DNA from: Actinotignum schaalii
GTDB taxonomy: Bacteria; Actinomycetota; Actinomycetes; Actinomycetales; Actinomycetaceae
Length of the DNA: 64,000 nucleotides
Assembly (NCBI RefSeq): GCF_028864145.1
Contig: NZ_JARBHJ010000004.1
Location: forward strand, 16,847-80,846
Reading direction: 5' to 3'
Both the position numbers and the translations under genes were made by a program. Positions 55,781-64,000 of the stretch are shown here, one piece after another (positions within the stretch are counted from its first letter, which is position 1; the number at the start of each line of letters is the position of its first letter). The notes beneath the pieces are model-generated. The model was not told where the DNA came from. It searched no databases and worked only from the letters and a program-made list of their open reading frames with translations.

Positions 55781-57574
55781 TCACTCCTCGGTATCCGTGC
55801 GGAAAGGCACCAGGTAGACCGTGGTATCGGGTGGGAGCACCCCTTCTTCCTCCAAGGATGCGGAGCTGAGGAGCACCGCCCAGCCTTCGGGCAGGGGGAG
55901 GGGCTCGGCGAAGGCCGTCATAATCAAGAGGTCCCCGCGGGAAGTGGCGGCGGCGTCGCCCTTCCCAGAACCGCCCTTCCCAGAACCGCCCGCATAATTA
56001 ATGAGCGCGACGCCGCTTCCGGCATACTCGGGGGCGCGGCGCAATCCGCCCAGGCCCAGGTCGTAGCGGGCACGCAGGTGCAGTAGCTCCGTGTAGTAGG
56101 CGAGCGCGGATTCCGGATCGGCCTCCTGGGTATCCACCGCGAAACGGCCCCAATCGGCAGGTTGGGGTAGCCAGCTTTCCCCGTCGGGAGAGAATCCGAA
56201 GGCCGGGGCATCCGCGCGCCAAGGAATGGGCACCCGGCAGCCGTCGCGACCCAGCTCCGCGCCACCCGTGCGCGCGAAGGTGGGATCTTCGCGAGATTCG
56301 GGCGGCAGCTGGGTGGCTTCGGGCAGTTCGAGCTCTTCGCCCTGGTAGAGATAGTAGGAGCCGGGCAGCGCGGCGGTGAGCGTGTGCCAGGCCCGGGCCC
56401 GGCGCGCCCCCAGCGCCGCATCTGGCTGCGGGTCATCGGGGCCGATGCCGCTCGGGCCGTTCCCGCACCAGCCGGTGGTCACGCCCTCCAGTCCCAGGCG
56501 CGAGGTGGCGCGCAGGGTGTCGTGATTGGAGAGCACCCAGGTGGTGGGGGCACCCACGGCATCGGTGGCACGCAGCGAGGATTCAATCAGCGCATTAATG
56601 CGGTCCGCGCGCCAGGGCGCGGAAAGGTATTCGAAGTTAAAAGCCTGTTGCATTTCATCGCTGCGCACGTAGCGGGCCAGGTCTTCCTCGGTATCCACCC
56701 AGGCTTCGGCCACCATCATGCGGTCACGCCCGTATTCGTCCAGGATCGAGCGCCATTCGCGGTAAATCTCGTGGACGGCGGGCTGGTTGGCCATGGGCGC
56801 GGGCGGCACGCTTACATCCGGGTTATAACGCACCTCCTCCACCTTGTAGGGCCAGTCCGGGAGGGCCGGGTCTTTGGCCAGGCCGTGGGCCACATCCACC
56901 CGCAACCCATCCACGCCGCGATCCATCCAGAAACGAATGGTGTGAGCAAATTCATCATGAATAGCCGGGCCTTCCCAGTTGACATCCGGCTGCGAACGGT
57001 CAAACAAATGCAGGTACCAGGTTTCTTCGCGTTCCTGCGGGGTGCCTTTCACCCAGGGAATATCCTTGACCTGAGACCAGGCCGGGCCACCGAAGGAAGA
57101 AAGCCAATCGGTGGGCGGCTCGCTCCCATCTTCCCCGCGCCCGGGGTGGAACCAGAAATTATCGCGCTGCGGTGCGCCTGCACCTGCCAGCACCGCTTCC
57201 CGGAACAGCTTGTGATCCCAGGAGGTGTGGTTCGGGACGATGTCCACAATGACTTTCATGCCGTGCGCGTGGGCTACCTCAATGAGCCGCTCGGCATCGG
57301 CGAGGGTGCCGAAGCGCGGGTCGACGTCGCGATAATCGGCCACGTCGTACCCGGCATCAAATTGCGGGGAAACATAGAAGGGCGAAAGCCACACCGCATC
57401 CACCCCGAGCTTCTCCAAATAATCGAATTTTTCGGTGATGCCGGGCAGGGTGCCGAGCGGCCCGCCGCTCGACGCATAGGAACGCGGATAAATCTGGTAA
57501 ATAACGGCATCGCGCCACCACTGGTCACGCTGCTGGGGCGGGTGGATAACAGTGCCGGGGTGTTGTGCTGTCAC
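55781..57574 (-). CDS. GH13 alpha-glucosidase (oligo-1,6-glucosidase/maltase type)
   Basis: 597 residues from a GTG behind AGAGG. GH13 landmarks: DAVWLSPFYVSPQFDAGYDV, VDIVPNHTSW, the nucleophile in DGLRVDVAHG, the acid/base in MMVAEAWV and WVLSNHD. No signal peptide, so it acts in the cytoplasm on imported alpha-glucosides. It is transcribed toward the ABC operon, with the palindromic operator between them. Maltase, isomaltase or trehalose-related specificity cannot be separated by reading. Confidence 0.92.
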   Translation of the reverse strand: MTAQHPGTVIHPPQQRDQWWRDAVIYQIYPRSYASSGGPLGTLPGITEKFDYLEKLGVDAVWLSPFYVSPQFDAGYDVADYRDVDPRFGTLADAERLIEVAHAHGMKVIVDIVPNHTSWDHKLFREAVLAGAGAPQRDNFWFHPGRGEDGSEPPTDWLSSFGGPAWSQVKDIPWVKGTPQEREETWYLHLFDRSQPDVNWEGPAIHDEFAHTIRFWMDRGVDGLRVDVAHGLAKDPALPDWPYKVEEVRYNPDVSVPPAPMANQPAVHEIYREWRSILDEYGRDRMMVAEAWVDTEEDLARYVRSDEMQQAFNFEYLSAPWRADRINALIESSLRATDAVGAPTTWVLSNHDTLRATSRLGLEGVTTGWCGNGPSGIGPDDPQPDAALGARRARAWHTLTAALPGSYYLYQGEELELPEATQLPPESREDPTFARTGGAELGRDGCRVPIPWRADAPAFGFSPDGESWLPQPADWGRFAVDTQEADPESALAYYTELLHLRARYDLGLGGLRRAPEYAGSGVALINYAGGSGKGGSGKGDAAATSRGDLLIMTAFAEPLPLPEGWAVLLSSASLEEEGVLPPDTTVYLVPFRTDTEE

Positions 57575-57657
57575 GATCAACCTCTTCGTTGCCGGGAACC
57601 GGTGCCGGTTAGCACCGCACTTCCAAGCTTACGTGATAGGTACGACGCCGCAGGCAG

Positions 57658-58890
57658 CTAGGCGAGCACTCCCCCGGCAGCGCTGAGTTTGCGGCGGAAT
57701 TCTTCCAGGTCCCGAGCCGGGCCGGCCGGTAATTCCCCGCCGCCTGCCGCGGCCTGTGCCGCAGCGGCTTCCAGCGCCGCGATGGCAGCCTGCCAGGCGG
57801 TGCGCGCCGCGGTCATATCCCGAGCTTCAGCGTGCAAATCGCCGAGCAGCCCGCGGCAGTGGGCACTAGAGAGCTCCTCGCCCAGTCCCGCGTAGATCGC
57901 GGCGGCTGTGCCCATAGCGGGCACGCCCTGCGCGGGCGCGCCGTTTTTGGCATGGGCCACCGCAACGTGATGCCAGGACATGGCGGCCACTTCCCAGGCA
58001 GCCCGCTCGGCTTCGGTGGCGGTGGCGTTTGACTCGGGCACACCCGCAGCATCGGCACGCTCGGCAGCCGATGCGGTGCCGGCTGATTCCACGCCAGCCG
58101 GCTCCTCGCCGGCGAGCGCCGTGGCGCGTGCCGCTACCTCCGTGAAATGCGCCGCCGCGGCCGGGTAGTCCCCGCTTCCGAGCACCGCGCGAGCCCGCCC
58201 GAAAGCACAATCAATCGCATTAAATTCCTGGCCGGGGAGCGCCGCGAAAGCCGCCTCTGCCACCCGGTAATCGCGCGCGGCGGCCGCGAACTGCCCGGCG
58301 TCCAAGCGTGCCGCGGCGAGGGTAGCCCGAATAGCCACCCGCCCCAGGTCCACCTCCGGCAGCGCACCCGCGGGTAGCAGCGCCGCTTCCAAAGCCGCGA
58401 TAGCAGCGGCTAGATCGCCGGCTTCCGCGTAGGAGATCCCGGCGTTATACAGCGCATTGGCCTGCTGGGCCTCATGCCCACCCAAGGCTGCGTACACGCC
58501 GGCCGCCTCCCGCATAGCCTGAGCGGCTGCGGCGTCGTTCGCGCCGTCGTGCAAAAAATATCCGTACGTTTCCCAGGCGCGCGCGGCCCGCAAGGACGCC
58601 GGCGCCACCCGATACGCCTCCACGGCGCGGCGCGCGAGATCGAGCGGATTCTCCCCCAACTGCCCGGTGGCAAGCGCCGCGAAATACAGGGCATCCGGGT
58701 CACTCACCTGCGCAAAAAGCTCAGGCGCGGAACTGCCGGGAAGTCCGCCGCCAGCGCCCCTAGCACCCGCGGCGCGCCGCTCGCTTTCCCGCGCCTCCAC
58801 GAAACGGGCGCGGGCCTCATCTTCATTGTGGCGCTCGAGGGCGGCGAGCCCGGCGCGCAGCAGCTCGGTAACGGTGGCGTGCATAGACAT
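57658..58890 (-). CDS. TPR-repeat protein, larger of a pair
   Basis: 410 residues, very Ala-rich, helical throughout with TPR-like units (ALYFAALATGQLGENPLDLARRAVEAY, ALYNAGISYAEAGDLAAAIAALEAAL). No membrane segment or enzyme motif. It begins 21 bases after the smaller TPR gene and is likely cotranscribed. Partner unknown. Confidence 0.75.
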   Translation of the reverse strand: MSMHATVTELLRAGLAALERHNEDEARARFVEARESERRAAGARGAGGGLPGSSAPELFAQVSDPDALYFAALATGQLGENPLDLARRAVEAYRVAPASLRAARAWETYGYFLHDGANDAAAAQAMREAAGVYAALGGHEAQQANALYNAGISYAEAGDLAAAIAALEAALLPAGALPEVDLGRVAIRATLAAARLDAGQFAAAARDYRVAEAAFAALPGQEFNAIDCAFGRARAVLGSGDYPAAAAHFTEVAARATALAGEEPAGVESAGTASAAERADAAGVPESNATATEAERAAWEVAAMSWHHVAVAHAKNGAPAQGVPAMGTAAAIYAGLGEELSSAHCRGLLGDLHAEARDMTAARTAWQAAIAALEAAAAQAAAGGGELPAGPARDLEEFRRKLSAAGGVLA

Positions 58891-58911
58891 CGTTGAGATC
58901 GATGAGCCGGC

Positions 58912-59394
58912 CTAGATGGACCGGAGTTTTTGGAGGACTTCGATCTGGAGCTCCTGGGTATTCGGCGCGGTGCGGTAGGCCGAATACGCCTGGTTGTAGG
59001 AGATGCGGGCAGCGTCAAAATCGCCGGCTTCCTCGTTGATCTCCCCGATATGCCAGAAGCAATTGCCCATGCTGACCGCGGCGTCGCCGTTTTCCGGGAA
59101 CTGTTGGAAGAGCGCGATCGCGCGGCCGAGCCGGTCTGCGGCCTCATCCATCTCCCCGATGGCCTTGAGTGAAATCCCGAGCTGGCCGTTGGCGACAGCG
59201 CGCTCAAGATAGAGCTCCGGATCCCGCTCGAAGGTATCCGCTGCCTTCCGGTAGAGCTCCGCGGCTTGCTTGAGATTGCCGGCACTGAAAGCCTGCTGGG
59301 CATCGTTGAAATAGGCAAGGCCCGCACGCTTGCCCTCGTGCGGATCGCGGGCGGCAGGCTCCGGATACGCGGGAGTGACTGGTGATTGCGTCAT
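58912..59394 (-). CDS. TPR-repeat protein, smaller of a pair
   Basis: 160 residues with three TPR units (FNDAQQAFSAGNLKQAAELYRKA, GQLGISLKAIGEMDEAADRLGRA, WHIGEINEEAGDFDAARISY). Soluble, no catalytic motif. It precedes the larger TPR gene in the same operon. The 270 bases between it and the surface-protein gene hold no visible gene. Confidence 0.78.
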   Translation of the reverse strand: MTQSPVTPAYPEPAARDPHEGKRAGLAYFNDAQQAFSAGNLKQAAELYRKAADTFERDPELYLERAVANGQLGISLKAIGEMDEAADRLGRAIALFQQFPENGDAAVSMGNCFWHIGEINEEAGDFDAARISYNQAYSAYRTAPNTQELQIEVLQKLRSI

Positions 59395-59663
59395 GTGCGG
59401 GCTTCTTTCTTACTTGTTCAGTTACGTGGGAGCGGCCACCGGCGCGAGGCCGTGGCCTGGACCACTGACTATTCTATTACTTGTGAGCGGAAACACAAAC
59501 CCGGGGAAGGTATACCTGACACGGGCGCGCGAAGCGTGATGGCGGGGCCCTGCGCCACACGCCGTGCCTAGGCCCAGCGCACACGCGAAAGGCGGGAGAC
59601 CGGGCGCTTTCACGCTCGGGCTCCCGCCCTATCGCTACACGGTTGCGGATTTACCGCGGTGGA

Positions 59664-62600
59664 TTATTCTCCACGACGACGCAGCACCAGCACCCCACCG
59701 GCCAGCAGCGCGAGGACCGCTCCCGCGGCACCCAGCACGCCAGCGCCGGTGCGCGGCAGGCGCGGGCCGGAGCCAGCATTCGCGGGCGAGGCCGGAGTCT
59801 CGCTCGACGTGCCACTCGGGCTCAGCGCCGGGGTCGCACTCGGGGTCGACGACGCCGCCGGCCCGTCCGTGCTTGCGCTGGGCTGCGGCGCGGGCACCGT
59901 GGCACTCGCCGTGGGAACCGCGGTGCTCGGCACCGGCGTGGTCGGCACCGGCGTGGTCGGTTCCGGAGAGCTCGGCTCGGGTGCCGGCACAGTTGCCGTC
60001 GCGGTCGGTTCCGGAGCGCTCGGCTCGGGTTGCGGCGCGGGTGCCGTCGGTGTCGCGCTAGGCGAAGGTTCCGGCTGCACGCGATCCGAGGTTGGCTGCG
60101 GTGCGGGCGCCGTGGTCGTGGGTTGCGGGGCCGGCGTGGTCGGTTCCGGAGTTGTCGGCTCGGGTGCCGGCGGGACCAGCGGCTCCGGCGGGACCGGGGG
60201 CTGCGGCGGCACGGGCGGGACCGGCGCCACGTAGTGGAAGCCGAAATCGGCATCCAGCACATTGGCGGTGCTCAGGGTGATGTTCCCGGAGCTGGCCTTC
60301 GCCTTATCGCCCGAGCCTTCCCGGACATGGGTAGTTTCCCAGGTTCCCTCACGCTTCGGGAGGGTAGCGCGATCGACCACAACCGAGTACGTGCCAGGTT
60401 CCAGGCCGCGCACAAGGTACTTACCGCTGGCGTCCGTCGTCGTCGTAATAAATGGTTTCGTATCGCCGGGGCGGAATACCTTCACGGTGACACCCGCCAG
60501 GCCCGGCTCACCCGGATCGTCCGCGCCATTGTTATTGACGTCCTCCCAGATGCGATCACCCAGGTCCACGCCCACGGTCAGGCAGGCATTCGCCTGTTTA
60601 CCCGCGAACTTCTGGCCCTTCGAATCGAGGCGTTCCTTGGCCGGGGTGAGCGCCTCGTTGCAGACCTGCTGGGCGCGCGCGGTTTCATCAACCACCGCGT
60701 ACAGGTGCAGCACCTCTTCGCTGCCCGGGGCGATCCCGCGTTCGTGAGTGAAGCGCAGGTAGGCATCATCGGTGGCATTCGGGTCCGCGCCCTCCACCGG
60801 ATCGCCGGTGTGAGGATCGACCACCTCGGTCACCGTGTCATTGATGCGCCAGGTTCCGGTGGCGGCATCGTACCCGCCATTCGTGCTCCAGTAGCCCACG
60901 TACGTGACCCCCGTGGGGAGCATATCGGTGATTTCCACGCCGGTGGCGAAGCCGGGGCCTTCGTTCTTCGCGCGCACCACATACTCCACCACGGAGCCGG
61001 TGGCCCAACGATCAGTTTCGTTGTTTTTCTCCAAGTCAGCGAGCGCCACGCCCTCGGCCAGGCCGGCGTGCGCGGGATCAGCGGCGGTCTTCTCGCTCAG
61101 CACGCTGAGATCAGCGGATTTCGCGTGAATATTTTCCTTGGTGAGGTCAAGGTCGAAGGGCATGGTCAGCCCGACCTTCGCCGGCTCGGTCGTGATGATC
61201 GGCGCGCCAGTTTCAGCATTCTTACCGGTGACCGCGTAGCTATTCCAGGCGATACCGCGCGCGGCCGCAGGAGCCGTCACATTGGCGTTGATCGTCCAGG
61301 TATCCGCGCGAGTGAGTTTGGCATCATCCGGGAATTCCACCCGGAATGCCCGCACCTGGGAGAAGTCCCCGCCCAGCTGTTCGGCGGTCTTCCATGTGCC
61401 CGATTCGCAATTCTCCGGGCCGGATTTAGGCTCACCGCCCAGGGTGATGACCTCACCGCGGCACGGATTCACGGAGGTGGAGTAGAGCACCGAGCTGGGC
61501 TGCGGGGTGCCCTCCCCGAAGGTCAGCGGTCCGTTCAGGCGCGGGCGCCAGGTGGATTCGCGTTTATTCTCGGGGGTATTGGCCCCGCTCACACCGTGAT
61601 CACCCGGGTAGGGCAGCACATCGTACACCACCACACCAGAAGCCCCGGCATTACCGTTATTAAGGAGGTCCAGCTTGAATTCAGCATTGGAGGCCGGCGA
61701 AACCGTCCCGTAATTCGGGTTGACCTGGAACTCGGTATCGACGTCGCCCTTCACGTAATTCTTGCCCGCGAGCGCCGGCAAGCCCGCCACGTTGAACTTC
61801 GTGGAGGTGGTGCAGCCGCTCGCTTCGGGGCGGTTGAGGCCGTCGAGGTTATCGGTGAGTTTGCGGCTATCGGTGCGCGCCCACCAGTTGCGGATGCACT
61901 GGTTCGGGGCGACGGCGGTGCCGAGGTTGGGGCGCTTGGCATCCGCGAGGATCATGTCGTTGGTGTTTTCGCCGGGCTCGGTGGCCGCGGTGATTTTCGC
62001 GCCGAAGTAAAGCACCATTTCCGAGGAGTTGGAGCGGCTTTGATCCCCGGTGCTGGGCGGGGCAAAATAATCGCCCGTACCGTCGTCCGGCCAGGTGAAA
62101 CGCACCAGCTGGCGTTGCTTGCCGTCCACCTTTTTCATCTCGGTTTCCACCCGCATTTTGTCCAGCGGGAGGGAGGCCGGCCAGTTCGCGGAAGTGGTGA
62201 TCTGCTGCTTGGGATCGTATTCCATGCCCGGGGCAAGCAGATCCATAATCACCGGGTAGAGCTTGGCGCCCTTGCCGGTGTAGAAGCCCAGGCCGAAGGT
62301 GTAGGTCTGGCCGGTTTGGAAGAGCTCACCGGGTTTGGTGTCGAGGTTGCCCACCATCTGGCCGCCCAGGTGCGAGGTTTTCGACACCCCGTAGGTGGGA
62401 TAGCCGTCCACGATCGCGACCTGCGCCGCAGCTTCCCGCGTGGTGATTTTCGCGGGCAGTTCCGGGGTGGGGTTGCCAGCAAAGTCAAGGGATTGCGCGG
62501 TGACGACGGCGCGATTTTCCAGCGTGGGGACCTCGTAGTTCGGGGCGTAGCTGTAGGTGGCGCCATCGGGTGCGGTGGTGCCGTTATGCACATCGGCCGG

Positions 62601-63875
62601 GAAGTCATCGACCACGGTGCCGCGGATTTCCAGCGTGATATCGCCACGTTCACTGTTCATCACGTCCGCATCCAGGGCGATGGAGGTGATCTCCTCTCCT
62701 GCCGGAACGGTGAGCGGGAAATCGCGGGTGGTGGTGGGGTCGACGTCGACGCTGAGCTCCTTCCCACCCGTGGTGGTGTAGGTGACCTTGGCGGGAACCT
62801 TCTTGAGGAGCGGGCGCACCAGGGCTGCTGTGATATTACGCAGGGCCGGGGTGGCGCAGGCGCCGGGATTCTCCGGGGAAACGTAGCGGCAGGGCAGGTT
62901 ATCAGCCACGTGCATGCGCAGCGGAACATTCCCGGTATTCGACCACGAGATATTCCACACGGCTTCCCCGCCGCGCTGGGTTACGGCCTTATTGGCTGTT
63001 TTGCGGAAATTACCTTCGGCACGCAGGTTTTGCAGCTGGCGGGTCACGGAATCGGTGGCGGTGACGGGCGCGAGCTTGGGATCGAGCGGGGTGCCGGTGG
63101 CTTCCACATTGTTGGTGGCGCTGACGCCCTCGGTGAAAGCACCGGTGGGGAAAACAACTGTCACGCGGTAATCGGCGACGGCGCGCACGATGGGCGAGCC
63201 GGGAACTACCCAGGTGACGGTGCGGGTGGCCGGATCGTAGGTCCCGCCATCGGTGGCACGCACAAATTCCGCACCCTCAGGCAGGGTGTCAACCAGACGC
63301 ATTTCGGTCAGGCCCATGAGGCCGGGAACACCGGTGCCCGGGTCCTTAAATTTATTTTCGTTGGTATTGAAGGCACCTTCGTAACCGGCGGTGATGGTGT
63401 AGGTGTACTGACCACCGATAGCCGGATGGGATTCGGGTGCGAATTTACGCACCGCGATGCTGGGCTTGGCATGCACCGGCGTGGTGAGTTCTACCGGATC
63501 GGCCACCTGGCCGTTAGTTTCCCTGGCTACCTTCGGGCGGATTGCTTCACCTTCGGGCCAGCGCAGGTTCTCGGGGCGTACCTGCACGCGCATGCCACCG
63601 GTGGTTCCCACCGGCACGGTGCCCAAATTCCAGGTGTAGGTATCACCCTCACGCACCGGGAGCGCGGCCTGGTCATGGGAAGAATTGGTGGCGCTCACGT
63701 GGGTGAGTGGGAGTTTATCGGTATCGGAAACGTAATCAACCAGGCCGGGGATGGTGACACTGAGAGTGGTGTTCTCGCACTGGCCTTGCACGCCGGCGCA
63801 AGACCATTGCACGTCATAGCTGGCCAGAGCTCCGGCTTGGACCCCGGCGGCTTTTTGCTCTGCAGGTTCAGCCAC
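59664..63875 (-). CDS. LPXTG-anchored surface protein with DUF11 and SdrD-B-like domains, 5' end disrupted
   Basis: 1403 residues from a GTG. Several DUF11-type repeats (for example YVVRAKNEGPGFATGVEITD) are followed by an SdrD B-like domain (GDRIWEDVNNNGADDPGEPG), a Pro/Thr-rich wall-spanning stalk and the sorting signal LPRTG with a membrane segment and RRRGE. It should be linked to peptidoglycan by a sortase and act in adhesion. No signal peptide is found. Protein-like sequence (TISVYLPRLEVSVAEPAEQK) continues upstream of the GTG to a TAG at 63936-63938 without a start codon, directly beside paired inverted repeats. The gene is therefore truncated, silent or rearranged at its 5' end. Confidence 0.85.
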   Translation of the reverse strand: MAEPAEQKAAGVQAGALASYDVQWSCAGVQGQCENTTLSVTIPGLVDYVSDTDKLPLTHVSATNSSHDQAALPVREGDTYTWNLGTVPVGTTGGMRVQVRPENLRWPEGEAIRPKVARETNGQVADPVELTTPVHAKPSIAVRKFAPESHPAIGGQYTYTITAGYEGAFNTNENKFKDPGTGVPGLMGLTEMRLVDTLPEGAEFVRATDGGTYDPATRTVTWVVPGSPIVRAVADYRVTVVFPTGAFTEGVSATNNVEATGTPLDPKLAPVTATDSVTRQLQNLRAEGNFRKTANKAVTQRGGEAVWNISWSNTGNVPLRMHVADNLPCRYVSPENPGACATPALRNITAALVRPLLKKVPAKVTYTTTGGKELSVDVDPTTTRDFPLTVPAGEEITSIALDADVMNSERGDITLEIRGTVVDDFPADVHNGTTAPDGATYSYAPNYEVPTLENRAVVTAQSLDFAGNPTPELPAKITTREAAAQVAIVDGYPTYGVSKTSHLGGQMVGNLDTKPGELFQTGQTYTFGLGFYTGKGAKLYPVIMDLLAPGMEYDPKQQITTSANWPASLPLDKMRVETEMKKVDGKQRQLVRFTWPDDGTGDYFAPPSTGDQSRSNSSEMVLYFGAKITAATEPGENTNDMILADAKRPNLGTAVAPNQCIRNWWARTDSRKLTDNLDGLNRPEASGCTTSTKFNVAGLPALAGKNYVKGDVDTEFQVNPNYGTVSPASNAEFKLDLLNNGNAGASGVVVYDVLPYPGDHGVSGANTPENKRESTWRPRLNGPLTFGEGTPQPSSVLYSTSVNPCRGEVITLGGEPKSGPENCESGTWKTAEQLGGDFSQVRAFRVEFPDDAKLTRADTWTINANVTAPAAARGIAWNSYAVTGKNAETGAPIITTEPAKVGLTMPFDLDLTKENIHAKSADLSVLSEKTAADPAHAGLAEGVALADLEKNNETDRWATGSVVEYVVRAKNEGPGFATGVEITDMLPTGVTYVGYWSTNGGYDAATGTWRINDTVTEVVDPHTGDPVEGADPNATDDAYLRFTHERGIAPGSEEVLHLYAVVDETARAQQVCNEALTPAKERLDSKGQKFAGKQANACLTVGVDLGDRIWEDVNNNGADDPGEPGLAGVTVKVFRPGDTKPFITTTTDASGKYLVRGLEPGTYSVVVDRATLPKREGTWETTHVREGSGDKAKASSGNITLSTANVLDADFGFHYVAPVPPVPPQPPVPPEPLVPPAPEPTTPEPTTPAPQPTTTAPAPQPTSDRVQPEPSPSATPTAPAPQPEPSAPEPTATATVPAPEPSSPEPTTPVPTTPVPSTAVPTASATVPAPQPSASTDGPAASSTPSATPALSPSGTSSETPASPANAGSGPRLPRTGAGVLGAAGAVLALLAGGVLVLRRRGE

Positions 63876-63918
63876 CGAGACTTCTAAGCGGGGTAAATAG
63901 ACAGAAATGGTTGCTAAT

Positions 63919-63984
63919 ACCCGGACTTTCCCTTGCTATACCAACAGAAAGTCCGGGTTATTGAGCTTTTCGACCTCAATAACC
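63919..63984. repeat. Two interlocked inverted repeats at the 5' end of the surface-protein gene
   Basis: ACCCGGACTTTC (63919-63930) and GAAAGTCCGGGT (63947-63958) form a perfect 12-bp stem. GGTTATTGAG (63956-63965) and CTCAATAACC (63975-63984) form a perfect 10-bp stem that shares GGT with the first. No T run follows in the orientation of the gene. They sit where coding-like sequence of the LPXTG gene breaks off. Confidence 0.8.
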
Positions 63985-64000
63985 TTGCATGCTTGACAAA

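Noticed and set aside
59643-63887. Very long plus-strand frame opposite the LPXTG gene
   Set aside because: High-GC antisense shadow, Arg/Gly/His-rich, without start signals; the minus strand has recognisable domains throughout.

Overview
The window reads as high-GC actinobacterial DNA, most likely from the Actinomycetaceae. This is inferred from DUF3073, DUF3618, DUF4913, an actinobacterial Holin-X protein, an actinobacterial SCP-like protein and the long form of PurC. The species cannot be fixed from sequence alone.

Positions 1 to about 24,960 are one end of an integrated mobilizable or conjugative element. Its boundary is a tRNA 3'-end fragment (24,927-24,963) beside a tyrosine recombinase. 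Leftward follow a ParA/ribbon-helix-helix partition pair, small acidic proteins, a membrane-anchored coiled-coil protein, a transglycosylase/NlpC-P60 enzyme, a lipoprotein, a very large methylase-helicase of the DarB/polyvalent type with a nested gene in its 5' region, a hairpin-rich candidate oriT, MobC and a relaxase. The cargo is a DprA-like/phosphoribosyltransferase pair, a DUF4913 protein and a single-chain restriction-modification enzyme whose second specificity domain lies behind a ten-base G tract. No VirB4 or coupling protein is in the window, so any transfer apparatus lies to the left. A 9-bp minisatellite recurs in at least five genes of this element, in both orientations.

From about 25 kb the DNA is ordinary chromosome. 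It starts with a guanidine-III riboswitch driving a paired SMR (Gdx-type) exporter and an unknown third gene. An AI-2E-type permease, an AEC carrier, an endonuclease/exonuclease/phosphatase protein, MsrB, an MscS channel and tRNA-Glu/Asp/Phe follow. Next come NAD-formate dehydrogenase, a secreted CAP protein with five C-terminal repeats, a KdgK-type sugar kinase, GltS, a probable HEPN-CBS protein, Holin-X, a cysteine-rich DUF3618 protein, DUF3073, an SCP-like protein, GdhA, PurC, PurA and glycogen phosphorylase. An alpha-glucan uptake locus (YesL-like, two permeases, binding lipoprotein, GH13 glucosidase) and two TPR proteins lead to a large LPXTG surface protein. That last gene lacks a convincing 5' end and abuts paired inverted repeats.

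Structure not explained by genes includes a two-copy composite intergenic repeat (43.3-43.6 kb and, inverted, 51.1-51.3 kb). A dispersed motif built on ACGACGCCGC occurs at many chromosomal sites, and I did not see it in the mobile element. There are also strong bidirectional hairpins and a palindromic operator between the binding-protein and glucosidase genes. The leading candidates for something new are the phase-variable R-M enzyme, the nested gene, the HEPN-CBS protein, the unknown gene of the guanidine operon, the repeat families and the disrupted surface-protein gene.
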